A DNA stretch of 64,000 nt, from positions 310,001-374,000 of the forward strand of contig NW_027331648.1 of assembly GCF_022965805.1 (NCBI RefSeq), read 5' to 3'. Numbering within the stretch: position 1 is the stretch's first letter; every line of letters starts with the position of its first letter. Positions 1 to 11,545 of the stretch are shown here, piece after piece. Source of the DNA: Primulina eburnea (Eukaryota > Streptophyta > Magnoliopsida > Lamiales > Gesneriaceae). A model generated the notes under the pieces. The model was not told where the DNA came from, searched no databases, and saw nothing but the letters and a program-made list of their open reading frames with translations. The position numbers and the translations under genes were made by a program.

Positions 1-106
1 TTTGTAGATGACATGCAATACTCATGTAATTTTTTTAATCAAATTAGTAGTTGTAACTTCATACTCCTAAATGTCGTCCTAATGAAGAAATGTCCATATG
101 CATTAC

Positions 107-3021
107 CTCTGCGAGGTAATCGTTTCCTGGTGGACTTTGCTCATCAAATTCACGTGTTTCACTAGTGCCTGAATTGATCAACAGGAAGAAAACCACACTA
201 AGTGCTTAATACACAACTAATGAATTTTACACATATTCCTGAAGAAATCACTGACATGCATGGGAAAAACAAAATGAAATTTTGTGTAAGTTATCTAAAA
301 TTCAAGTTTCGCCCCTGGATTACGTTGAATTTTCCAACCCACTCCAAAATAAGTAGGAGCACGTAATTCCGTTGCTTTACAACAATAGCATCATTTCTTG
401 ATTGCATGTAACTTCAATAGGAAAAAATGACTCCTACAAAGTGCCTGCTAAGAATGCAGCAAATATTAATGTTGGCTCACACACCATAGAATCCAACGGC
501 AGTTGAACTGATCAAAACCTTGGGACGTAATTCATCAGGTGAATTGTTTATTAATTCTACGACCTGTATAATTCAAGTATTCCAAATATTAGCACGTAGA
601 AGAAGATTGATAACTTCAACACAATATAGATAGGAACTTCTCGAAGGAACTTGAAAAGGGGTGTATGAGGGAAACCTTTGAAGTGACTTTAACCCTGCTG
701 TTCTTGATATCTTTCTTGATCTGGAAAAATTGCATTTCAAGATTGTTTCACAAATAAGCGTACAGGGCTTATCTAAAAGCATAAAACTCTCTGAAATTTA
801 AAGATATAATTACATGAAAAGATAAAATAAATCTAAATAAATTTTGCAATGTACCTCAGGAGACCATCTCTGGCTTATAGGCGTCCCAGCCAAATTTACG
901 ACTGCTGTTGAACCTTGAATGTAGTTTTTCCACTCCGGCTCCTCTGCTATTTCAATTCTTGGAAAATCCTTGACTGCAGCATATAAAGAAACTTTTAACA
1001 GAAGAGAGAGAGAATTTTGAGTTTGTATCAGCAAGAAGATAAAGAACTCAGAATAGTAAAGGAAATGGAAGTAAGAAAGGAAAGAAATAAATATTTTCAA
1101 CTCTTATATCAATAACTGAAGAAAGTATTATTGATTGAAGCAACAAGTACATAAAAGCGTCGTGAACAAGAGGAAGATTGAAGAACAGATGTTCTTCGAG
1201 TTGGGTGAGATAATTGATTCTCTGTTTTGAGAAGACTCAATTTTACTGGGTTGCAGACCCAGATATTAAAATTTGTTCTTTAGCTCATTATACAGAACGA
1301 ACAATGGAAGAGAGATTTAAGCACTTTTTTATATTCTCTTCTCTCATCCCCCCCCCCCCCCGAGAGAGCTTTTGGAAAACACAAAGAACATATATTATGT
1401 CCGAGCATTCCAACCAACTTCCGATCTTCAAGTCACATTAAAGAGTCGTCGTCTGAATATGGAGAGATAAGAAAAGTTCATTAAACTACTTGTGAATTAC
1501 CTTCTTACCCGGGAAAATCGTCAGCGCCTTTGGCCTAGATCTTGTCAAGACCCGCACACGATGATTATCTAATAAAGAGATAAGACAGAAATCAACGAGT
1601 GTGATGCGCTATGTGTGCGAAAGAAATGCAATCATCAACCATAACAAATTAATTTAGAGTAAGAAAAAATTTCAAGGTATCACACACAGATAAGATAAGT
1701 TTTTAAACATATATTTAGTTATCAGTTCAATTTCCAATTTCTTGCGGATATAGTATAAGCATTTGCTGAGTTTAATGTTGTTTGCCAGCTCAGAGATCAT
1801 GGCGTAAATGGATATGGAGTGAGTATACCTGACTGCAATCTTTGCACCAATCTTTTACCTATAAACCCTGTGGCTCCGGTTATTGAAACAACCATCTCAT
1901 TTTCCTGTCACAAAGGGGAAAAACAGCACGTAAAATCTGCCCAGATAATGGAAAGGGATGGACCTTATACGCATAAGTTAAGGCCTGGAAGGTACAACAC
2001 TTGATTGCCCAAATGTCGACGCATGACTTTTGATACAATTACTCATCAGATAACTTCCTAGAAGACTCCTTTTCATAAAAATGGTAACAGTTTTTGCATG
2101 ATAGATCTAGGGGGAAGAACTGGATCAGGAAATCAAAAAATGAAACTAAGAATGACAACAAAAGTTCTCCAATTTGAGATGCTAATAGCGAGTTACATCT
2201 TTCGCACATGTTTTAACAATGTGCAAAGAGACTATAACGCCAAACTTCAATGTAGAACATATGAAAACATTTGTGGTAACAAGGGAAGTCAAACACCGAA
2301 ATCTCGGCCTTGGATTTGATAGGATGAGCTGGAAGGAATTTGGAGAACACACATAGAAGCAAGAGTTAACTAACAAAAACTATTCACATTTGCAAATATA
2401 CCATCTAGAAAAAATTCTTCGTTTGATTTCAAACATTAACTGTTATAATCTAATTTCCAGCTCAGTAGAGATACTACCATTATGTCCAGCCGTCGGTGGC
2501 CAGAAGTCCGGCGGTGCAAAGCAAGATGTCCGGAAGCTTGGAGAAGTAGAGCCGATACAAAATAATTCTAGGGCTAAGTAGTGTGCAAAATGGGCCTAAA
2601 GATTGAGAAAAATGGGCCTAAAGATTGGGTAATCGGAAAGACGGACACATTTCACACCCAAAAAAAAAAAATTCTGAACGTCCAGAGAATCCACAATCGG
2701 CTCAACTAAACTTCTGGGTTCGTGCAACAGGAAAATGCGCAATTGAATTCCAAGGACATTACCTTCTGAGACTCCCCAGAATCATTCCCACTGCTGGCAC
2801 CTAAAATTCTCACCTTCTTAAACCTGAACATCTACAAAACCAAAAGGAATAAATAAGAATACCAAGGCACAGTCAAGAACTCAAAACTGAATGATTCACA
2901 CAAAGACCAAACTTTTCTATACACTAGAAATTAATTAACATACCGAAAATGTTCGAGGGAAGTTGAGAGTGGGAGACATGGAGTTTGCCCATGAAATGGC
3001 TTTGGACCCGCTAAGCTCCAT
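107..3021 (-). CDS. GC1: GC1/SULA, chloroplast SDR39U1-type epimerase family protein (5' part; 3' part beyond the left edge)
   Basis: I read eight exons with GT..AG borders: 2944-3021, 2763-2831, 1829-1904, 1509-1568, 855-973, 676-720, 485-563 and 107-168. All phases join, giving about 196 residues before the window ends. The start at 3021 is the first ATG of a short exon followed by a basic stretch, which fits a plastid transit peptide. Exon 3 carries the Rossmann nucleotide-binding motif TGATGFIG near residues 58-65. Later exons read RVRVLTRS, EWKNYIQGSTAVVNLAGTPI and VLISSTAVGFYG, which match plant GIANT CHLOROPLAST 1. From knowledge of the family, GC1 acts on the plastid inner envelope and influences plastid division. 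The remaining catalytic and C-terminal exons are missing from the window. No lesion is visible, so this is probably a working gene. Confidence 0.9.
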
Positions 3022-3458
3022 TGAGAAAGCTCGACACACACTTTGATATAATCACAAGAGAATGAGAGGAGCTCGCGGTATGAAAATGGATCCCTTTGTA
3101 TCCATTAATCGAAGGAAATATGTGTGATGTATATAGCGCAAACACACACATCATCCGTATTTTCTTTTTCCATCAATATTTACTTTTTGGATCTTCATTT
3201 TATTTTTAATCATAACCCATTTTTAGTAGGCAACAGGTCGTGATACAAGCCATAACTGAGATCAATGGGAAAAAAAGAGAAGAGAATTAAGTATTTTTAT
3301 ATATATAAAAAATTAAATTAAAAGTCATTAAATTTTGAAATCGAAAAGAGGAAAATAGGACAAAAAAAAGAACCGTAAAATATTGAATTGAATGATTCAA
3401 ATGTATTTTTTGAATTATAAAAAAATTTCAATAGCATACTATAGAACCTTTAATTGAC
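3022..3458. promoter_or_regulatory. Shared upstream region of GC1 and the S31 copy (left half)
   Basis: This AT-rich spacer separates the GC1 start (minus) from the S31 start (plus), so both promoters should lie between 3022 and 3822. I see no clear TATA box or conserved element. The only structured part of the spacer is the MITE at 3459-3642. Confidence 0.4.
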
Positions 3459-3642
3459 AAGTAGGTCTCTTGTGAGACGGTCTCACGAATCTTTATATGT
3501 GAGACTGGTCAATCCTACTGATATTTCACAATAAAAAATAATACTCTTAACATAAAAAGTAATATTTTTTCATGGATGACCAAAATAAGATATCTTTCTC
3601 ACAGAATACGACTCCTAAGACCGTCTCACACAAGTTTTTAGC
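3459..3642 (-). mobile_element. MITE copy 1 (GTGAGACGGTCTCAC family)
   Basis: A reverse-oriented copy of a 182-184 bp element also found at 7316, 7607 and 56863. Both ends carry versions of the palindrome GTGAGACGGTCTCAC, and the interior has the family's ATTACTTTTTATG-type core. The flanks TTAATTGAC and ATAATTGAT look like a worn 9-bp target duplication. It lies between two head-to-head genes. Confidence 0.75.
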
Positions 3643-3822
3643 ATAATTGATAGTACATATATCACATATACTAATGAAAGTAAACTTATAACATGCATCA
3701 ATGTTATTAAAACGAGATCTCAAATTTGAGACACAATTACAACAAAATTCTCTCGTCTGAAAAATGTGGAAAGCTAAGTAAAACTTAATGAAAGCTAATA
3801 AATCAATCCACCTCGCCGCAAA

Positions 3823-4082
3823 ATGAGCGTGATTGGATGGTGCATTCTGGCGGCCAGGCGGACGACGGTGGCCGTGGAACATCGGGCGACATTTTCATCC
3901 CTGGAGACATCGACTACGGGGGTGCTGATCCTTTGCGGGCGTGGAGACCAGAAGACTAAGAAAGGGGAGAGATTTAAAGGATCCTACGGGAACTCGAGAC
4001 CCAAAAAGGAGAAGAAAATGGAAAGGATCAAGGATAAGTCCCCAGGTCCACTCCATGGCATCTTCCATTCAAATTGATCTAA
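3823..4082 (+). pseudogene. Mitochondrial small-subunit ribosomal protein S31 (bTHX) copy with a late frameshift
   Basis: The reading frame opens with MSVIGWCILAARRTTV, like the targeting region of plant mitochondrial S31. It then gives the hallmark bTHX core CGRGDQKTKKGERFKGSYGN and KKEKKMERIKDK. Family members continue with a short acidic link and then RSTPWxLPFKLI. Here that ending is present but in another frame (4044-4082, stop TAA), so the open frame instead ends at 4077 with an unrelated tail. Compared with the expected link, seven bases appear lost beside an AAG at 4036. The protein normally stabilises the 30S-type head in mitochondria. It could be a pseudogene, an allele with an altered C-terminus, or an assembly error. 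The family call is firm and the status is not. Confidence 0.8.
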
Positions 4083-5057
4083 GAATTCAGATATAAACTA
4101 TTTCTTTGTCATTGTGTTTGTAATCCCAATTCCAATGTTGCCTCAGTCTTATCATATCTGGGAAGAAGGAATTTGTTCAGTCCATCTGTACTCTACGTTA
4201 GTTTTAGCTACTGCGATTCTTGAAACAAGCCTTGTTTCTACTGAAATTCATCCCGTTTCACATTTTTTTAATCCGTAAAATATATAGCTAGACGGTTGAC
4301 AAAAGAACATGACAAGACGAAACAAAAAAAATTTACCGTATGTTTCAAATATATTGTACATGCGCGGATAAAGGGCACATGCCCCGACTGCCAGATCATG
4401 CAACGACGACACAATGAGACGGTATCGATATCCATCAAGTTCAGAACTCGACCATTTTCATCAACAAACTGATTTCCAGAATGAACATGCTTGATACATC
4501 AAACAAACTAAAGATTTAAGATCTCTGATCCAAAAGTCCGAAATATAATTAACTCGAAACAAACAGAAACTAGATTGATAACAATCTGCTCCCTTGTAAA
4601 GTGCACCTTGTCAATCTGTTTATTCAGAAAGAAAGATGAGGTGAAATTAACGGAAACACAGTAAAATCAGCTATATGCAATCGCAAGCAAGGCTGAGATA
4701 CCCTGCTAATTCTTGCTACATACCCTTCAATCTGCAAAACAGATTATATTTTCCATTAAATTTATTTTTCTTACAAGATATTTTGGCAAAAGATAAAGTC
4801 AGGAACTAATTCTTCACCAAATAAAGTTTTAACGCATATGTTATTCATTACCCTTGAAAAAGCTGAATTATCTTTTACATTATTATCGTTTTCATTGCAA
4901 AAATTAATAATATGAAACAAATCTTTCTTTATCATTGAGGTGACGACTAGTTTATGATTATATCATTGGCCACCCACAATGATTTTTGTAAGCCCCTCCC
5001 ACATAAGAAACAGCACAACACTAACCTTATATTTATTTCCAAGGATGGGGTTGCACA
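4083..5057. other. Spacer between the convergent S31 copy and NDUFB9
   Basis: It should hold the 3' UTRs of S31 (plus) and NDUFB9 (minus). An open minus-strand stretch near 4340-4500 has no recognisable protein similarity. I see no repeat or further gene. Confidence 0.4.
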
Positions 5058-7152
5058 TCAGTCATTATCTTCCCGACCATAGTCATAAATAATCTCAATC
5101 TGTAAAACGTTATATGTTGACAATCAGATGGAAAGGATTATCCCTTGGAGCCAATAGTGAAACACCAAAATAAAACTACTATTTGTACTTCTAGGTAATG
5201 GTTTCACAGGAAACAAGGCTTCATAATCAAGTTCTTCGAACTTGAAAATTTCAATCAAATAAAGTCTACAAACCATCACCTCCTTATTGCTACAGTAATA
5301 AGAACAAAGGTAGTAAGAATTAACAGTCAAACTGCTGAGGACAGGAACACTCTTAAAAGAAAGGAATTGTACTTAATTCATATTATCTAACCACACAAAT
5401 ATATGGTTGCCAGCAGATAAATAACAGAGAAGATAGAGAAGCATGTGGTTACCCGAAGGCAAAAGAAAACAGACAAGATAGAGAAGCATTCCCAGCAAAC
5501 AAAGAGAAAACCAAGATGGACATAAAAATTTGACCTAATTGTTAAAACTAATGCTTCATACTCAATTTTCAGAAACCATTTTACTCCAGTGCCAAAGAGT
5601 AACAAAAAGACAGAATGCAAACAGTCGTATAAAGGTAAAAGGTACACTTCAACATTTGTAAAGAGAGGCAGTTGGTGAGCTTCTGAGGATCCAATAACGC
5701 AAAAAAAGCAAATAGTTGGTTCTATAGAAAATGGAATACTTAAACAGTTAATTCAACAATGTAAGCATTAAGTTTTCGATCAAGTACCCCAGAAGGTGGT
5801 GTTGGGTTCCGGCAAAATTTGGAGCCACCAGGAGCCCATGGAACTGTCGACATAAGAATGTAGTAAGCCAAAAATATACAAAACAATCCTAATCAGATGG
5901 TACAATTCAAGTAGTAAGTACTTCTCATTTTGAAACCAAAACTACTCAATATCAAGTTTCAGACGAGAACAAACAGAAGAGGAAGAAAAGTTCAAGAGAT
6001 AGAAACACGCTTCAACACATTAAACTTGCAAAATATTAAAAAGGTAAATCTACATCTATTTATGTGAATCCACATATCTGCCTATTGCATTTATTAATGT
6101 ACTTAAAGCAAGATTAAACATGATTGTTTAAGTAAGTGCTCAGTTACTTAAACTATTTATAGCTTCAAAATCTGAACACAGTAGATACAAACACCAAAAC
6201 TCTTATTCTCAATCATTTGAAGAGACACATTCATGTGTACTAAACTAGCAAGTTAGTATAGTTTCCTTAAAGACCTCTCGTTCTCCTCATCATTCTGACT
6301 AGTTTTCTCTCTGAATAATAAATATAACCCAATTCATTATACATCCAATCAAGATGCTAACCTAGAACTTACCAATGTACGGGTCAGGGTGCCGCCATTT
6401 ATCGTGTGCTGCTTCACCAGCAGTAATCATTCTATCAATGAGTTCAATATCTTCCTGACGATCCCCGGGCAGCACAAAAACAAGGAAAGAGAAGTTAAGA
6501 TAATGCAATTAGCATCATCAGTTTTTCAGCATTCTCACCCTAAAGAATCTTTATCAGCAAGATTACTTCACAGCATCATCAATGCAGCGAATCCCAAAAA
6601 AAAATAAAATTAAAAGATGATAAAAAATGCACTTTTTAATAATTAAACATAATGTTCAAACCAAAGTATGCCACATAAATCGCTAATAATCCTATACAAC
6701 AATTCTTTACATTCACCTACCAACCAAAGCTAGCGGAACCAACTATTCTTAGTCAATCAAACGCCTAACCTGTTTGCTGAGTGATTCTACTGTGAAATGT
6801 ATACCAATCATTAATACAATGAAATCGGCACCAAAAACATAAATTCTATCAGAGAAGAGAAACAAACCACTTGTCTGTTAGCTTCAAACTTCTCTCTCAG
6901 GGCATCAGCCTGGAAAGACAACAAAAACAGAGGAAACCGTCTCAATCTTAACGGAATCTGAGTTTTTTTCAACATATTCAAAGAGAATCCAACCAATTCT
7001 ACGAATCAAATGAAAGCTGTTACATCGGGGTAAAAGAGGTGGCGATGGACAGCCCAATTGAGAGTATCCTTGAGTGCTCGCCGGTAGAGGATCCTTACTC
7101 TCTGCTTCTGCGCTGCTCGCCGGGCAAGATACGACGCCGTAGCCACACTCAT
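5058..7152 (-). CDS. NDUFB9: NADH dehydrogenase (ubiquinone) 1 beta subcomplex subunit 9 (complex I B22, LYR family)
   Basis: There are five exons with GT..AG borders and consistent phases: 7024-7152, 6868-6909, 6373-6454, 5788-5843 and 5058-5099. They encode 116 residues, close to the usual plant length of about 117. The start at 7152 begins MSVATASYLARRAAQK. Residues around 19-27 carry the LYR signature (RILYRRALK), followed by LNWAVHRH. Later segments read DKWRHPDPYI and PWAPGGSKFCRNPTPPSG, and the protein ends with YDYGREDND. In the family, the LYR subunit helps dock the acyl carrier protein on the membrane arm of mitochondrial complex I. The 5' side carries an 11-base G run (7183-7193). 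No lesion is seen, so I take this as a working nuclear gene. Confidence 0.95.
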
Positions 7153-7315
7153 TTTTCCTCAAATCTCTCTGATCTCTACGATGGGGGGGGGGGATTCTCG
7201 GTTAATGTTGCGTTTGTTTTCTCTAATACGACGTCGCTTTTATACAATAACCATAGATTTAGATAACTTCCTCATTCAAAAAATAAAAATTATTTTTCAC
7301 TAATACATTTTTTAA

Positions 7316-7498
7316 AGCAAAAACTTGTGTGAGACGATCTCACGGATCCTATTTTGTGAGACATATATCTTATTTGGTTCATCCATGAAAAAATATTACT
7401 TTTTATGCTAATAGTTTTATTTTTTATTGTGAATATCGGTAAGATTGACTCGTCTCACAGATAAAGATTCGTGAGACTGTCCTACAAAAGACCTACTC
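7316..7498 (+). mobile_element. MITE copy 2 (GTGAGACGGTCTCAC family)
   Basis: This 183-bp copy starts AGCAAAAACTTGTGTGAGAC and ends GACCTACTC. It is flanked by perfect 9-bp duplications ATTTTTTAA at 7307-7315 and 7499-7507. A 9-bp duplication fits Mutator-like (MULE) transposition. No coding capacity. Confidence 0.85.
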
Positions 7499-7606
7499 AT
7501 TTTTTAATTTATTATCTTATAATATATGAAAATATAAAATCATCTATATTGCATATCAAGGACAAATGACTCACATAACCACCCAATCCTTGAATATTAA
7601 CTGTTT

Positions 7607-7788
7607 GGCAAAAACTTGTGTGAGACGGTCTTACGGGTCGTATATGTGAGACAGATCTCTTATTTGGGTCACTCATGCAAAAGTATTACTTTTTATGCTA
7701 AAAGTATTACTTTTTATTGTTAATATGAGTAACGTTGACCCGTCTCACATATTATGATCCGTGAGACGATCTCATGTGAGACCTACTC
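7607..7788 (+). mobile_element. MITE copy 3 (GTGAGACGGTCTCAC family)
   Basis: This 182-bp copy starts GGCAAAAACTTGTGTGAGAC and ends GAGACCTACTC. It is flanked by perfect 9-bp duplications TAACTGTTT at 7598-7606 and 7789-7797. It lies 108 bp from copy 2 in the same orientation, upstream of NDUFB9. Confidence 0.88.
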
Positions 7789-8127
7789 TAACTGTTTTTC
7801 AATTAATTATAAATTATTATATCTTAACTTAGTTTTTAAATAAATTAACATTATTAAGTGAATTAATAATTTTATATAGTATCCTCTTTTTTTAGCCAAT
7901 AGATATTTTCTTATTTTTCAAAATAACACTCAATTATTGACTTTTCGTGTTTTTATTTACTAAAATGTCACTAATCTCTATAAAATAATAAAATTAATAA
8001 AACAGATGTATCTATTCCATTTTAATGACTATTTATTAAAAAACACTATATTTTTTGCATTTTTTTTAAATTTTACAATTCAATTTTTTGCGTTGAGAGT
8101 GACAAACTGTACAAGCACGTCATGCGT

Positions 8128-8208
8128 ACACCAAAATACTAGTATTTTTAATATAAACACATCGTTGTGTGCACCAAAATACTAGTATGTTTAATATTAA
8201 CACATCGT
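8128..8208. repeat. Two near-identical 38-bp direct repeats
   Basis: The units at 8128-8165 and 8171-8208 share CACCAAAATACTAGTAT and AACACATCGT, separated by TTGTG-like bases. They differ at only a few positions. This is a simple local duplication. Confidence 0.8.
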
Positions 8209-8284
8209 CTACCAAAAATTGTTCAAAATGGACTAGTACAAGAAAATGAACCACTTGCTAAGATTGGGAATTTTTTTTACAATA

Positions 8285-8305
8285 AATAATAATAATAATA
8301 ATAAT
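8285..8305. repeat. (AAT)7 microsatellite
   Basis: Seven uninterrupted AAT units in an AT-rich spacer. Confidence 0.9.
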
Positions 8306-8464
8306 TTACCATCATTCAAGTGAAAATGACATGATACATAGAAATAAACAAATTTCTCATTCGAATTGGTCGAATCCAGGAAAAAAAACGAATAAAAAGG
8401 ATTAGAAAGAGTTGTGGAACTTTCTTTTGTCTTATTTTTCATATCCTAAAAATATCCATCATCC

Positions 8465-9737
8465 TCAGTAAATTTGATTAATGTAAGAGGCTTGTCGAAT
8501 CAACAAAATCCTTTACTCTTCAGGCATTGTCTTGTAAAGCAACCCTGCTGATGTGATCGAGCTGAAATGGGTGAGCCGGGTAAGAAGCTCCAACGGATCA
8601 GATCAACAATTTATAGTGTTTAGGAATTCTGAGTGAAGATAATGGCTTGGATTTACACCTGCAACAAGAGAATAACTCGTGAATGAGCGCCGGAGGGGTG
8701 TCCGGCGTGGTCACTCCGATGCTAAAGTCAGCAGGTTGAAGATGAACACAAGCAATATTTCATAGAAAATATGTATAATGCTCAAGAGTTCAAAGATTTT
8801 CCGAATCATTTAATGACATTAATACCTGCTATTTATAGTAGAGGAATGGGTAGTTACCTCGATTTTCGTGCCACCTACTAGGTATGGTAAGTCGGTTGCC
8901 CATACTCTAGCTTCTGATGGCTTCTAGGACACTCCAAGCTCAAGTTGCTCTGACAGATCAATCATACTCAAGTGTGGTGCAACTCTCGAGGTTGCCCAAG
9001 TGGTAATGTACCCGAGAACTCATAAGACAGCCTGGGCTCTTGACTGCCTGGGAAGGTGAGAAGCGCCCGGGTGGTTCCGTGATGGGCCGGGCTGTTGGTA
9101 GAGAGCCCGGGCAAAGCCACAATGCTCGGGAAGAGAAGACTTGCCCGGGTCTTTAGGAAACTTAACCTGCACATGGGTCATGATCTCGGCCATCCAAATA
9201 ACAAACCGGGTTAGTGTTGACCCAGATTATAATGGAGGTATCACCTGCCATCTTCCATGTAGATAGCTCCATCGGCATACTCAAGTTCTTCAAGTCGTTG
9301 GGTCACCCATAATGCTGTAGTTCCTTTCGAACTAGCCAGGGAGCTTTTCACTGCCCGAATAAACCCAATCCGGCACAGAGAGACACACACTTATGTTTTG
9401 CAGTAGCATGATCAAATCAAGTCGAATACAAACATCCAAGCAAGGGAGCAAGAAGAAAAGCCAAGTGAAGTCAGTCTTGTTTCTGACCACCACTAAGTGT
9501 TTGAACCGGTCTCTGAAGAAGTCAAATAGTCAATTAAACATATGCACAATATATCCAATTTAAAATCGACCATAAATGTCATACAATAATATCTCTTTAC
9601 ATACTTGCAAATGCCAAATAGTCATACATGCCTACAGCATCCAAAGAGTTGGCCACCCTAGAAACGATCTCTTCATTTGTTAAATTAAATTTTCCTAGGC
9701 CAAATGCCACATCTGCTTCCACGGTGGGCATCACCAC
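8465..9737 (-). pseudogene. ABC transporter I family member 10 (ABCI10/NAP13-like) pseudogene, 3' part
   Basis: Four exon remnants can be read. 9605-9737 reads VVMPTVEADVAFGLGKF. 9477-9522 reads RPVQTLSGGQKQ, the ABC signature. 9245 to about 9367 reads GTTALWVTQRLEELEYADGA. 8465-8544 ends RQASYINQIY plus stop. The lesions are: seven extra bases at the first exon's donor, which shift the frame; loss of the roughly 18 residues between the signature and the Walker B acidic pair; a histidine-to-glutamine change in the switch motif (WVTQRL for WVTHRL); and an in-frame TGA plus one extra base in the last exon. Intact ABCI10 is a chloroplast ATPase subunit. The 5' continuation lies beyond Copia-1, at 18480-18566. 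Confidence 0.85.
8551..9235. mobile_element. Probable LTR retrotransposon fragment inside the last intron of the ABCI10 pseudogene
   Basis: The stretch interrupts the intron between the last two ABCI10 exon remnants. It contains GGTGTCCGGCGTGGTCACTC, a motif of a kind I associate with plant LTRs, and many CCCGGGC-type pieces at 8990-9150. No second LTR, target duplication or coding motif is visible, so the borders and family are uncertain. Confidence 0.4.
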
Positions 9738-10105
9738 CTGAAAATGAAAAAGTCATGTTTCCCACATGTTAAAAGATCTTACTTCCAGTTACTGGTTAAA
9801 CTGGAAACATAATTCAACATAAAGAGTTGAGAAATCTTCAGATGACGAAAGCAAGCCCTCACAGCTTTCTTTACAACACATTGCCACACTTTCTCAAAGA
9901 ATGATGATTACAGGAATAAAGAATGCATCTAAATAAAGCGAATTCATGCACATTGCACACTGAGCAAGGACCTGTCATGCTATTCCACCCCCAATCTATA
10001 CACTAAACATCTTTTGTGAAGTCTATAGCAGCTCTTTGTTAAGAGTTTCCTGGCCATTTGTTCACTATTTTGGAACATGAGCAGAAGGACCAGCTATCAA
10101 CTATA
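9738..10105. other. Intron remnant of the ABCI10 pseudogene, left of Copia-1
   Basis: Unremarkable AT-rich sequence between the VVMPTVEAD exon and the Copia-1 target site. The intron resumes at 17889, after Copia-1 and the hAT-like MITE. Confidence 0.6.
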
Positions 10106-10110
10106 TGTAA

Positions 10111-11004
10111 TGTTATATTATGTATATGCACAAACAGAAAGGTACACGAGAACAGCGAACTATGAGAACAACGAACTATTATTGCGAACAAAAAAATGGC
10201 ACAATGCTTAAAATAACGCAAACCGAGGCCTGTATGTAATACAGTGTCCTTAAAACAGATTCGTCCTCTCCGGTGTGTGCTGCGAGGATGAACGTGGACG
10301 TCTGTTTCTCAGGATACAACGGAAAACCAGTAGTACCGTAGCACAAGGCATCACCACGGCGAACCAAGAAAGTACCTGAACTTTATCACGAGACAGAGTA
10401 AAGACAGAGGAGCAGCAGCCGAGATAGGATAGCAGAAGAAAGCTTCGAAAATCTGAGAGTGCGGGTGAGTGTGTTCGACTATTTGATGGAGTTGAGGCTG
10501 CCTCTATTTATAGGCACTCCGGTTCCACATGACTGAAACTGTTGGTCATTCGAAAGGCCAAAGGCCAGCCCAGCTGAAGCACCAACCGTCACCCAGCTGG
10601 AGCACCAACAGTCCCGCAAGCCATATGAAGAGTCAGGCAGCTGGAAGGTCATTCATAACTGAAATTTTGAAAAATAAAATTAGCAAAAGCCAGGTGAACT
10701 TTGGTGGGAAATTTTGCCTTGATCGGTCCGACATTCGACGCACCCAGGTCGCGCTCGTACGCTTGCACACGAGTTAAGCCTTTTTCCACTGCAAATCGGG
10801 CCCATGATTTGCACCCCCCTGCACCGGCGGGCGCGAGAGAGAGCCTCTTGACCAATCTTACTTACACCTCTACAAAGTGTAGATCAATATAAGCTCACCA
10901 ATGCCTTGTTCTTTTTCCTATGTGGGACAATTCCCACTTACCATCCACTAACTTGTCCAATTTCTCATTCAAATGGACCAAGCCCAATACACATAAGTCC
11001 AACA
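10111..11004 (-). repeat. Copia-1 3' LTR
   Basis: On the plus strand it starts TGTTATATTATG and ends AAGTCCAACA. It matches 16433-17327 with scattered substitutions and small indels, including a short extra CTATGAGAACAACGAA-type piece. Confidence 0.93.
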
Positions 11005-11018
11005 ATCCCCCACATGAA
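11005..11018 (-). promoter_or_regulatory. Copia-1 polypurine tract
   Basis: On the minus strand the bases just before the 3' LTR read CATGTGGGGGAT, a typical plus-strand priming tract. It fixes the element's orientation. Confidence 0.8.
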
Positions 11019-11257
11019 TGGAAATTGAAAGATATTCAACGTTTTTCGTGATAAAGTTCATGATATGAATCTGGCTGGGCACCGTGTGCAAATGATTGGA
11101 AGGAGATTTAGAGAGCATCGTTGTTTCGGACCTTCAAGTTCAATAATGATGAATCAAGCATATCCAAGCAAGTGGTGGAGTTCAACAAAGAATATATTGA
11201 AGGACTCCCGCACAACCAAGCATATGAGTGCAAAATGGCCCGAGAGAACCAGTTTAG

Positions 11258-11545
11258 CAGCACGCGCTAGCGCATGCTGCTGCTTCTGCACATCGCAGAT
11301 GTGCAGAAGCAGCAGCATGCGCTAGCACAGATGAGCAGATGTGCAGAACTGCCCGTGCGGCCGCGCCAGAAGCAGTGCAGTAGCGCGCGCTAGCGCAGGC
11401 GGGCAGAGCGGCGCGCGCGGCAGCGCCAGAAGCGGTGCATGCGCGCGCGCGCGGCTGCGCCAGAAGTGGCGCCCCCGCGCGCCGGGTGCTGCAGAAGTGC
11501 AGTAACTCGCGCGCCATCGTGCGAGAAGTCTCGCCACCGCGTGCC
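11258..11545. repeat. GC-rich imperfect repeats with a perfect 29-bp palindrome
   Basis: Several copies of a unit containing GCGCCAGAAGC and GCGCGCTAGCGC run through the stretch. At its left end, 11266-11294 and 11298-11326 are perfect inverted repeats around a 3-base loop (GCA). The composition contrasts sharply with the AT-rich surroundings. Confidence 0.9.

Larger units (their letters stand above)
7789..8464. other. AT-rich spacer without a recognised gene
   Basis: The stretch is strongly AT-rich. Beyond the two small repeats listed separately I see nothing coding. It separates the NDUFB9 promoter side from the degraded last exon of the ABCI10 pseudogene. Confidence 0.5.

Noticed and set aside
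1214..2581. Plus-strand open frames within the GC1 region
   Set aside because: They overlap GC1 introns and exons read on the minus strand, with clear conserved exon sequence there. They are shadows or chance frames.
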